Shown here: positions 33,044 to 39,171 of the stretch, piece after piece | Layout: the number at the start of each line of letters is the position of its first letter | Numbering within the stretch: position 1 is the stretch's first letter | NCBI GenBank assembly: GCA_910578965.1 | Contig: CAJTSP010000007.1 | Coordinates: 1 to 39,171 of the forward strand | Direction: 5' to 3' | Origin: an uncultured Oscillospiraceae bacterium | GTDB taxonomy: Bacteria > Bacillota > Clostridia > Oscillospirales > Ruminococcaceae | DNA: 39,171 nt | Notes under the pieces: generated by a model | Seen by the model: only the letters and a program-made list of their open reading frames with translations | Database searches by the model: none | What the model was told of the DNA's origin: nothing | Program-made: the position numbers and the translations under genes

Positions 33044-34312
33044 TTAAAAAAGGTCGGCACAAGCCGCCCGGTACAGGGTGTCGGTGAGCACCTGTGTCCC
33101 GGCCGCAAGGTCGTCCTTCATGGTAAATTCTTCCGGGCAGTGGCTCACCCCTCCGTTTGCGCTGCGCAAAAAGATCATGCCCATGGGCATAATGCGCGAA
33201 AGGTTGATGGAATCGTGCGCCGGGAAGCTGATCATGTGGTCGTGCGGGATGCCCCGGCGGTCGGCAGAATCGTCCATCAGGGCCATCAGCTCGGGCGCAC
33301 AGTGGGCGGGGGCCAGATCGCAGGTAGTGTGCGCCGACCACTCCAGCCCGCGCCGCTCGCACTGGGCCTGGGTAAAGGCCATCAGGTCGGTGTACAGGCG
33401 GGCCCACTTTTCGTCGTCGGCCTCCCGGAAATCCACCGGCACCACGCACCGGTCGGCAATAATATTGTGTTCGCCCGGATGGGCCTCGATGTATCCCACC
33501 GTGCCGCGGGTATCCGGGCTGGTGGCCAGTGCCAGCCGCTCCACCTCTGCGGCCACGGCGGCTGCGGCTGCCATGGCGTCGTGCCGGTCTTTCATGGCCA
33601 TGCCGCCCGCATGGGCGGCGGTGCCGCGCAGGGTAATATAAAACTGCTTGATGCCGGCAACCGAGCTGACCACCGAGATCGGAAGCCCCTTTTCCAACAG
33701 ATAGCGCCCCTGCTCGATGTGCAGCTCTACAAAGGCATAATACCGGGCAGGGTCGATCACGCTGCCCTTGAGGTCGTCCGGGTTGAGGCCCATGCCAAAT
33801 TCGCGCATGGCATCGCTTAACAACTGGCCGGTCTGTCGATGGCACAGCCGGTAGGCGTAGTCCTCGGGCAGCATGCCGCACATCGCCTTGCTGCCAAAGG
33901 TCCCTCCCAAAAACTGGCTTGCCTCCTCGTTGATAAACGCCACCAGCTCCAGCGGCCGCCTGGGTACAAGGCCGGACCGCCTGATGGCCGAAAGCGCCTC
34001 CAGCGCCCCCATCACCCCGGCCATACCGTCAAAGTAGCCGCCCTGCGGTACCGTGTCAAAATGCGAGCCGCTGAGCACGGCGGGCGCGTCGGGATCCTGC
34101 CCCTCCAGCCGCACAAACTGGTTGCCCACCGTATCCACCCGGTAGCCCAGCCCCTCCTCCTCGCTCCAGCGGCGCAAAAGCTCCATGGCCTCCTTGTAGG
34201 CAGGCTCCCACGCAAACCGGCTCACCCCGCCTTTAGGGTCTGCGCCGATCCCTCCAATAGTGTTCAGCCTGGTCCACAGGCGCTGCGGGTCAATCTGAAT
34301 GGCCTGGTTCAT
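33044..34312 (-). CDS. Zn-dependent N-carbamoyl-amino-acid hydrolase/allantoate amidohydrolase
   Basis: First gene of the hydrolase operon, a 422-residue M20-type enzyme of the HyuC/AllC/AmaB group that removes a carbamoyl or ureido group. Metal residues: SGSHFDTVPQGGYFDGMAGV (His84, Asp95), INEEASQF (Glu129, Glu130), ELHIEQG (His198) and a late SHCPEE histidine. The AHDSINLSRIMPMGMIF block is the AllC/carbamoylase signature. With a cyclic amidohydrolase in the same operon it gives a ring-opening plus decarbamoylation pair. The ATG follows AAAGGTGATAGGAA. Allantoate and N-carbamoyl amino acids are the known substrates of the group; which applies is open. Confidence 0.9.
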   Translation of the reverse strand: MNQAIQIDPQRLWTRLNTIGGIGADPKGGVSRFAWEPAYKEAMELLRRWSEEEGLGYRVDTVGNQFVRLEGQDPDAPAVLSGSHFDTVPQGGYFDGMAGVMGALEALSAIRRSGLVPRRPLELVAFINEEASQFLGGTFGSKAMCGMLPEDYAYRLCHRQTGQLLSDAMREFGMGLNPDDLKGSVIDPARYYAFVELHIEQGRYLLEKGLPISVVSSVAGIKQFYITLRGTAAHAGGMAMKDRHDAMAAAAAVAAEVERLALATSPDTRGTVGYIEAHPGEHNIIADRCVVPVDFREADDEKWARLYTDLMAFTQAQCERRGLEWSAHTTCDLAPAHCAPELMALMDDSADRRGIPHDHMISFPAHDSINLSRIMPMGMIFLRSANGGVSHCPEEFTMKDDLAAGTQVLTDTLYRAACADLF

Positions 34313-34381
34313 TTCCTATCACCTTTCTTTCAGCTTTTTGAATCTCATGCCGCCCGGGCAGGTTTTGAGCGGGTTTTCAAA

Positions 34382-34407
34382 TTAATCTTGTAATTAATAC
34401 GTTTTAA
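34382..34407 (-). promoter_or_regulatory. Composite LacI-type operator of the hydrolase operon
   Basis: TTAATCTTGTAATTAA (34382-34397) overlaps the CG-centred TTAATACGTTTTAA (34394-34407). The latter touches the -10 and covers the predicted start near 34400. It shares 18 of 26 positions with the SDR operator and its 14-base core exactly with the ridA site. Confidence 0.8.
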
Positions 34408-34435
34408 TTATAGTTTATCTTCCTTCTGCTGTCAA
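34407..34435 (-). promoter_or_regulatory. Consensus promoter of the hydrolase operon
   Basis: Minus strand: TTGACA (plus 34430-34435), a 17-base spacer, TATAAT (plus 34407-34412). The leader is about 90 bases. Confidence 0.9.
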
Positions 34436-34567
34436 TTCCCGCCACGAGAAATTGAGATACTGCACAAGAATATTTGTCACATTTACTAAAGGGCGGCATC
34501 ACCCTACAGGCTTTCCGCACAAGGCCCTGCCGCCCTGCCCATGCGTACCGGCCCTGGCCGGCAACGC

Positions 34568-34600
34568 AAAAAGGGGGCCCGATCCGTGCGGGTCCCCTTT
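34568..34600 (-). terminator. Terminator downstream of ridA
   Basis: AAAGGGGGCCCG and CGGGTCCCCTTT form a 12-bp stem with one G-T pair; the minus strand ends in TTTTT. It is about 450 bases after the ridA stop and is also a barrier in front of the hydrolase promoter. Confidence 0.7.
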
Positions 34601-34796
34601 CCTGGTTGGCGGCGCAAACAGCGCCCTTGCAGGCGGCCGGCCTTTATAAATTGTCCCTAAGGCCTCGTTTCCCAAAAGGCGGCAGCCCATAAGCGGCGGT
34701 GGGATAAGAAAACAAAGAGTTCAAAAAACATGCGAGGCAGCGCATAATCTGCTGGGTGGACACAGCCGCAAGAAAAGAAAGCGCAGCGGCCCTTGT

Positions 34797-34891
34797 CCGG
34801 CTTCAGGCCGGCCATTTCGCCTTTGGCGAAACCGGGCAGCCCAGTTGCAAGCTCCATCGGGGCTTGCGTTTTACCGCTGACGCGGTAAAAC
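34797..34891. repeat. Array of four hairpins, probable dispersed palindromic repeat
   Basis: Four perfect inverted repeats in 95 bases: CCGGC/GCCGG (34797-34811), TTTCGCC/GGCGAAA (34815-34831), GCAAGC/GCTTGC (34847-34867) and GTTTTACCGC/GCGGTAAAAC (34868-34891). The surrounding 34650-35047 has no credible gene, though a frame stays open on the minus strand. The sequence reminds me of repeats scattered between genes in related gut Clostridia; that memory is unverified. Confidence 0.5.
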
Positions 34892-35047
34892 TCCAGACCT
34901 TGGTGGGTTCCAAGATTTCTTGACGCAGCGGATGCGGCTGACCAGTAAAATTGCGGATTTGTTTTCTTGCAGAACCGCCGCATACGACGCCTCAGGATAT
35001 TTTCGCCCGGCTCTGGGGCCCGCCCTCCCAAGCAAGCATGCGGCCGC

Positions 35048-35437
35048 TCAGCCTTTGGCCACCGCAACCGCCTCAATCTCGATTGCCATACCGCCGTTAA
35101 ACCTGCCGACCTGCATCGTACTGCGGGCCGGCGGATCCTTGGGGAAGTAGGCCTTATAGGTTTCATTAAAAAGAGAAAACTGGTCAATATCCGCTACAAA
35201 CACCAGGGTTTTTACCACATGCCCCAGGTCCGAGCCGGCCTCCTCAAGGATGGCGGCAAGGTTTTTCATGATCTGGTGGGTTTGCGCCACAATATCCCCC
35301 GGTCCTACAAGCTGCCCCGTCTGTGGGTCGGTGCCGGTAACGCCGGCCGTAAACACCAGCTCCCCTACGCGGAATGCCTGGGAATACCACCCGCCGGGCG
35401 CTGCCGCCCGCCCGGTCTCGATCCGGATTTTCTGCAT
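35048..35437 (-). CDS. ridA: RidA-family enamine/imine deaminase
   Basis: Hydrolyses reactive enamine or imine intermediates, releasing ammonia. The 129-residue protein has the Rid fold with the substrate-binding Arg105 in PPARSTMQVG and Glu120 in IEIEAVA, at the same numbers as E. coli RidA, so it belongs to the active Rid group. The start follows GGGAGGCAATTTGG. It has its own TTGACA/TATACT promoter with the same operator core as the hydrolase operon, so it is coregulated. Rid proteins occur in pyrimidine and ureide catabolic loci (RutC-like), which fits the neighbours. Confidence 0.9.
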   Translation of the reverse strand: MQKIRIETGRAAAPGGWYSQAFRVGELVFTAGVTGTDPQTGQLVGPGDIVAQTHQIMKNLAAILEEAGSDLGHVVKTLVFVADIDQFSLFNETYKAYFPKDPPARSTMQVGRFNGGMAIEIEAVAVAKG

Positions 35438-35494
35438 CCAAATTGCCTCCCTTCAAGTTCTGAAGACTGCGCCTATACGTTTGTAAATAAATCA

Positions 35495-35508
35495 TTAATA
35501 CGTTTTAA
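35495..35508 (-). promoter_or_regulatory. LacI-type operator at ridA
   Basis: TTAATACGTTTTAA, identical to the core at 34394-34407, at about +7 to +20 of the ridA transcript. The adjacent TATACGTTTGTAAA at 35473-35486 could be a weaker second site. Confidence 0.78.
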
Positions 35509-35521
35509 CGAGCCCATATGC

Positions 35522-35550
35522 AGTATAGCGGAATTCCCGCAGGATGTCAA
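35522..35550 (-). promoter_or_regulatory. Promoter of ridA
   Basis: Minus strand: TTGACA (plus 35545-35550), a 17-base spacer, TATACT (plus 35522-35527); predicted start near 35515. Confidence 0.87.
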
Positions 35551-35807
35551 GAGCCGCTATCACAGGGTTTACAGGGCAGAAGATAAAGCAAAAATTTGGA
35601 CAGCAGCAGTCTTCACAGCCTCCCAAAAAGCTCCGCCGGCCCCGCAGAGCAGGGCCGGCGACGGGGCGGCAAGGCAACATGCCGCCACCCCCCTGGCGGA
35701 TCCCAAACCGCGCCGACATAGCCGGCGTGCGCTCTTATGAAGGGCCTCCCTTATATACCAACATAAAAACGCTGCTTTTTTGCATGCCCAGCAGCCCTTT
35801 GCGCCGC
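35551..35807. other. Gap between the ridA promoter and the MATE gene
   Basis: No gene seen. It contains a GC-rich inverted repeat CGCCGGCCC/GGGCCGGCG (about 35633-35658). Just past the MATE stop on the minus strand is a weak GCTGC/GCAGC hairpin followed by GTTTTTAT (about 35767-35797) that may end the MATE transcript. Confidence 0.4.
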
Positions 35808-37232
35808 CTAAACCTTTGCCGGGCACTGTTTTTCCCCGGCGGGCGGAGGGGCGTCCAAGCCGGCCAGCGCCTTTTTGAACTGGAAGGTAAACAGAACCGC
35901 CGTAAAGCTGACGGCCAGCAGATCGGCCACCGGCTCGGCCAGGTACACAGAGATCGCTTTGTCTGCCGGCAACAGGGCCGGCAGCAGATAGATCAGCGGG
36001 ATCAGCAGCACAAACTTGCGCATAACCGCCACCGTAATGGACGCCTTGGCATTGCCCAGTGCGGTAAAGGTAAGCTGGCAGCCGATCTGTATCCCAAAAA
36101 GCGCCAGTGCCGCCAGGTAAACGCGCAACACCCGGCTGCTGTAGGCCAACAGCGGGGCATCGGTGGTAAACATCGCCGCAAATGCCCCAGGGAACAGCAT
36201 CACTGCGGCCCACAAGAGGCCGGAGTACAAAACGCTCACCCGCAAAAGCAGCCAAAACGCCTGCTTTACCCGGGCGCGGTTGCGCGCGCCGTAATTGTAG
36301 CTGATAATCGGCTGCGCGCCCTGCCCCAGCCCCTGCAGCGGCAGCATGGCAAACTGCATCACGCTGGTAAGGATGGTCATTGCGCCTACCGCAATATCAC
36401 CGCCGTACCGCAAAAGCGAGGAGTTAAAGCAAACCGAGAGGATACTCTCGCTGGCCTGCATAATAAAGGTGGCCAGCCCCAGCGCCAGCGCAGGCAGGAG
36501 GATGCGGCTTTCGGGCCGCATCCGGGATGGACGCAGCCGCAAAAGGGTCTTTTTGCCCAACAAAAAGCTCAGCACCCAACAACAGGACACCGCCTGCGAA
36601 AGCACGGTGGCCAGTGCGGCGCCCCGCACCCCCAAACCAAACGCAAAAATAAACAAGGGGTCCAGCAGGATGTTGCACACCGCGCCGATCAGCACCGAGA
36701 GCATGCCGGTTTTGGCAAAGCCCTGCGCTGTAATAAAGGCGTTCATACCAAGGGTAAGCTGCACAAACACCGTGCCCAAGGCATAAATGCCCATATAGCT
36801 GGCCGCGTAACCGATGGTGTTTTCGCTTGCCCCAAAGGCCAACAAAAGCCCACGCCCAAAAAGCAGCAAAACCGCCGTAAGCAGGGCCGAAACCACCACC
36901 TGCAGCGCAAAGCAGTTGCCAAGGGTTTTTTCGGCCGAGGCCTGGTCGCCCCGGCCCATATAGATGGACGCGCGCGGCGCGCCCCCGCTGCTTACCAGCG
37001 CCGCAAAAGCCGAAACGATCATGATGAGCGGCATACATACCCCCAGGCCGGTAAGCGCCAGCGCGCCCACATCGGGGATGTGGCCGATATAGATACGGTC
37101 TACAATATTGTACAGCATATTAATCATCTGTGCTGCAACCGTAGGCACGGCCAGCCGCGCCAGCAGCCGGCCAACCGGCTCGCTGCCCAAAAAATCATTC
37201 CCGCTTGCGCCGGGTGAGGCCCCCTGCTGCAT
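35808..37232 (-). CDS. MATE-family efflux transporter
   Basis: A 474-residue, twelve-segment Na+ or H+ driven exporter of the MATE (DinF/NorM-like) family. The start NDFLGSEPVGRLLARLAVPTVAAQMINMLYNIVDRIYIGHIP is the family N-terminus (residues about 12-53). GAQPIISYNYGARNRARVKQAF in the middle is the second-half signature. It belongs to the VmrA/MepA-like group that exports drugs and cationic compounds. The ATG at 37232 follows AAAGGAG; an upstream frame has 34 non-conserved residues. Promoter and a palindromic operator lie directly upstream, but no MarR- or TetR-type regulator is within the window. Confidence 0.9.
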   Translation of the reverse strand: MQQGASPGASGNDFLGSEPVGRLLARLAVPTVAAQMINMLYNIVDRIYIGHIPDVGALALTGLGVCMPLIMIVSAFAALVSSGGAPRASIYMGRGDQASAEKTLGNCFALQVVVSALLTAVLLLFGRGLLLAFGASENTIGYAASYMGIYALGTVFVQLTLGMNAFITAQGFAKTGMLSVLIGAVCNILLDPLFIFAFGLGVRGAALATVLSQAVSCCWVLSFLLGKKTLLRLRPSRMRPESRILLPALALGLATFIMQASESILSVCFNSSLLRYGGDIAVGAMTILTSVMQFAMLPLQGLGQGAQPIISYNYGARNRARVKQAFWLLLRVSVLYSGLLWAAVMLFPGAFAAMFTTDAPLLAYSSRVLRVYLAALALFGIQIGCQLTFTALGNAKASITVAVMRKFVLLIPLIYLLPALLPADKAISVYLAEPVADLLAVSFTAVLFTFQFKKALAGLDAPPPAGEKQCPAKV

Positions 37233-37314
37233 ACTGCATCCGCTCCTTTGCCCTTTGTTTTGCCGGCAGCCCCTTTTGCAAAAGGCGCAGGGGATACGGC
37301 CGGCCAACCGTAAA

Positions 37315-37336
37315 AATTGTTCTAAACAAAACAATT
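37315..37336 (-). promoter_or_regulatory. Palindromic operator at the MATE promoter
   Basis: AATTGTT (37315-37321) and AACAATT (37330-37336) as 7-bp arms around 8 bases, overlapping the -10 and the start. Inside it TTGTT-CTA-AACAA (37317-37329) is a tighter palindrome. The shape suits a MarR- or TetR-type repressor. Confidence 0.55.
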
Positions 37337-37361
37337 ATAGCCCGCTGCGGGGATTTGTCAA
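37334..37361 (-). promoter_or_regulatory. Consensus promoter of the MATE gene
   Basis: Minus strand: TTGACA (plus 37356-37361), a 16-base spacer, TATAAT (plus 37334-37339). Confidence 0.88.
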
Positions 37362-37401
37362 GGGGGGTGCCCCCGTATCAAAAAAGGCGAGGCCCCGCCG
37401 C

Positions 37402-37431
37402 TTGCAGACTTTTTGCCGGGTGTGCTATAAT
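37402..37431 (+). promoter_or_regulatory. Promoter of the double GNAT gene
   Basis: TTGCAG (37402-37407), an 18-base spacer and TATAAT (37426-37431); the leader is about 60 bases. Confidence 0.7.
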
Positions 37432-37497
37432 AGACCGCAAACTATCCAATCCACCCCTGCAAAGGGGGGTACTTTGGCCGTAAGGAGGGCCTGCGCA

Positions 37498-38607
37498 ATG
37501 CAGCACATCGGTACGAGAACCATCCTTACCCCACGCCTTGCCCTGCGCCGGCTGGCCGTGCAGGACGCAGACGCCATGTATACAAACTGGGCCAGCGACC
37601 CCAAGGTGACCCGTTACCTGCGTTGGCCCCCGCACGAAAGCCCTCTCGCCACCGCCGCGCTGCTGCGCGGGTGGGAGGCCGATTATGCCAGCCCCGAAAC
37701 CTACCAGTGGGGTATTGCCCTGCGCGAAAGCGGCGAGTTGATCGGCTCGATCAGCCTGATGCGCGGCGAAAACGGCAGCCCCGCGCCCTGGCAGGCTGCC
37801 GGGCTCGATTTTTCGGCTGGGGTATGGGAGCCGGGCTACTGCATCGGCCGGGCCTGGTGGGGCAAGGGCTATACCACCGAGGCGCTGCGCGCGGTATGCG
37901 GGTATTGGTTTAGGGATATCGGCGGCGCATGGCTCGGCTGCTGCCATGCACTGCAAAACCCCGCCAGCGGCCGGGTGATGCACAAGGCAGGCTTTGTGTA
38001 CGACCACGACTCCCTTTACCATAAGTTGGACGGTACCCCCGTAGAATGCCATGTTTATGTGCTCAAAAAGCCCGGCCAAACAGCCGGGCAAAATGGGAGC
38101 CAAGACTTCTTTCGCCCGGCCATGCCGCAGGACCTGCCGCGGCTGAAAGAGTTTTACCGGGACATTGTGCACAACATGGAACAAAACGGGCTGTTTATCT
38201 GGGACGAGGTATACCCCTGCGAATTCCTTGAGCCGGATATCCGGGCCGGGCGTTTGTACCTGCTAAAGGGCGATAGCATCCGTTCGGCCTTTGCCCTAAG
38301 CGGCCCGCCGGCGGCAGAGAACGGGGTAGGATGGAAGCAGCCTGGAGCGCCGGCGCTTTACATCGACCGGCTGGGCGTGGGGCCGGGATATGCCGGCCGG
38401 GGTGTCGGCCGGGCGATGCTGCAAAAAGCGCGGCAAACCGCAAAGGCGCTGGGCGCCGAGTGGCTGCGGCTTCTGGTGGCAGAAACCAACCTGCCGGCCA
38501 TATGCCTGTATGAGGCATGCGGTTTTGCACGGGCCGGCGGGATGTATGAAGAGCGCATCAGCCCCGAAACCACCCTGCGCGAATACGGATACGAGCTGCG
38601 CCTGTAA
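37498..38607 (+). CDS. Tandem GNAT acetyltransferase
   Basis: A 369-residue protein with two acetyltransferase domains. Domain one (about 1-185) is RimJ/RimL-like: LTPRLALRRLAVQDADAMY, and the acetyl-CoA loop region GYCIGRAWWGKGYTTEALRAV. Domain two (about 200-369) is a general GNAT: LYIDRLGVGPGYAGRGVGRAMLQKA contains the R/Q-x-x-G-x-G/A pyrophosphate loop (YAGRGVGRA), then LLVAETNLPAICLYEACGFA. The linker is KKPGQTAGQNGSQ-like. The ATG at 37498 follows TAAGGAGGG. The acceptors are unknown. Both loops look intact, so both domains could be active. Fused GNAT pairs occur, but this combination is not one I can name. Confidence 0.87.
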   Translation: MQHIGTRTILTPRLALRRLAVQDADAMYTNWASDPKVTRYLRWPPHESPLATAALLRGWEADYASPETYQWGIALRESGELIGSISLMRGENGSPAPWQAAGLDFSAGVWEPGYCIGRAWWGKGYTTEALRAVCGYWFRDIGGAWLGCCHALQNPASGRVMHKAGFVYDHDSLYHKLDGTPVECHVYVLKKPGQTAGQNGSQDFFRPAMPQDLPRLKEFYRDIVHNMEQNGLFIWDEVYPCEFLEPDIRAGRLYLLKGDSIRSAFALSGPPAAENGVGWKQPGAPALYIDRLGVGPGYAGRGVGRAMLQKARQTAKALGAEWLRLLVAETNLPAICLYEACGFARAGGMYEERISPETTLREYGYELRL

Positions 38608-38661
38608 CGCCCGCCGCACTCCTGCCCGGGCCCCGGCGCAAAATACACGAGGTTTTTTGCC

Positions 38662-39171
38662 ATGGAACAACTGCCAACGCAAAACGAAGCCCGGCCCCGC
38701 GCGCTGCTGCTGGGGCTGGATCTGGGGGAATTTGACCCCGACCGCAGCATGGACGAGCTATCGGCCCTGGCCGAGGCGCGGGGGCTTGAGCCGGCCGCCT
38801 GCGTACTGCAAAGGCGGGCCGCGCCCGAAACCGGTACCGTACTGGGCGAGGGCAAGCTGGCTGAAGCGCGGCTGACCTGCCGCAGCCTCGCCATCGACCT
38901 TGCCATTTTTGACGGCGAGCTCACCGGCAGCCAGTTGCGCAATTTAAGCGACGCCCTGGAGGTTGAGGTAATCGACCGCACCATGCTGATCTTAGAAATT
39001 TTTAAGAGCCGCGCGGTAACCAGCGAGGGCAAGCTGCAAACCGAGCTTGCCCTGCAGCGCTACCGGCTGCCCCGGCTTACCGGGCTGGGTGAGGCGCTGA
39101 GCCGGCAGGGCGGCGGCGGCACGGGCGGCGCCGGGGCGCGGCGGGGCGCGGGCGAGAGCCGGCTGGAGCTG
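38662..39171 (+). CDS. hflX: GTPase HflX, N-terminal part (cut by window end)
   Basis: Ribosome-associated GTPase that splits stalled ribosomes. The first 170 residues are present, with no stop before the window ends. The HflX-specific N-terminal domain is clear: VLGEGKLAEA, FDGELTGSQLRNLSDAL, VIDRTMLILEIFKSRAVTSEGKLQTELALQRYRLPRLTGLG (family block, about 107-147), then the Gly-rich GGGGTGG turn and RRGAGESRLEL. The G domain lies beyond the window. The ATG at 38662 follows GAGG at a wide spacing, 54 bases after the GNAT stop, so it may be cotranscribed. Confidence 0.93.
   Translation, partial: MEQLPTQNEARPRALLLGLDLGEFDPDRSMDELSALAEARGLEPAACVLQRRAAPETGTVLGEGKLAEARLTCRSLAIDLAIFDGELTGSQLRNLSDALEVEVIDRTMLILEIFKSRAVTSEGKLQTELALQRYRLPRLTGLGEALSRQGGGGTGGAGARRGAGESRLEL

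Noticed and set aside
34657..35187. Possible gene on the minus strand behind ridA
   Set aside because: The frame overlaps ridA, has no start with a ribosome site, and is made of hairpin repeats; treated as a repeat region.
35544..37217. 557-residue plus-strand frame opposite the MATE gene
   Set aside because: Antisense to a clear twelve-segment transporter; the composition is Gln/His/Arg-rich with no fold, as expected of a shadow frame.
1..39171. CRISPR arrays, tRNA or rRNA genes, insertion sequences, phage genes
   Set aside because: None seen on reading both strands: no regularly spaced repeats, no cloverleaf with CCA-like end, no transposase or integrase motifs.

Overview
The window is about 39 kb of GC-rich (visibly around 60 % or more) bacterial chromosome. 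Clostridial marks are sigma-70-type TTGACA/TATAAT promoters, strong Shine-Dalgarno sites, a Prok-RING/DUF2628-type protein, GalT of the Gram-positive family, a split transketolase and the rpsF-ssb-rpsR order. I infer a high-GC gut Clostridium-class Firmicute (Oscillospiraceae/Ruminococcaceae-like); the species cannot be named. I saw no tRNA, rRNA, CRISPR array, IS element or phage gene.

Layout. (1) 256-4292, plus: zinc-finger membrane protein, galU, galT and a small GIY-YIG-like protein. (2) 4359-5686: rpsF-ssb-rpsR with a consensus promoter, a structured leader and a terminator. (3) 5819-11015: a compact vanG-type glycopeptide-resistance-like cluster (vanR, vanS, D-Ala-D-Ser ligase, vanXY, serine/alanine racemase) with a terminator-like leader between sensor and ligase genes. 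(4) 11046-14842: nitroreductase plus MFS exporter, then an amino-sugar pair (DegT/FdtB-type aminotransferase and FdtA/QdtA-type cupin). (5) 15295-18210: divergent transaldolase and split transketolase, the non-oxidative pentose phosphate branch. (6) 18260-24962, minus: lipoprotein, phosphohexomutase, comM-like ATPase, asnB. (7) 25134-35550: a catabolic locus around a LacI-type regulator, with an SDR, an APC permease, a four-hydrolase operon (allantoate amidohydrolase/carbamoylase type, deaminase-like amidohydrolase, dihydropyrimidinase/allantoinase type, M20 hydrolase) and ridA. (8) 35808-39171: MATE exporter, a double GNAT protein and the 5' part of hflX, cut by the window edge.

The main point of interest is block 7. 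Three minus-strand promoters (SDR-permease, hydrolase operon, ridA) are TTGACA-17-TATAAT/TATACT and each has a CG-centred, AT-rich palindrome close to its start site. Two of the three share an 18/26-identical composite site. This ties ten kilobases of genes into one probable LacI regulon that takes up and opens a cyclic ureide-like compound (hydantoin, allantoin or creatinine type). The substrate is not determined by the sequence.

Other points: the racemase of the van cluster has Phe where the second catalytic Tyr is expected; the vanS-vanG gap can form two competing RNA structures; asnB has a terminator-like hairpin immediately after its promoter; and a 95-bp run of four hairpins behind ridA looks like a dispersed palindromic repeat.
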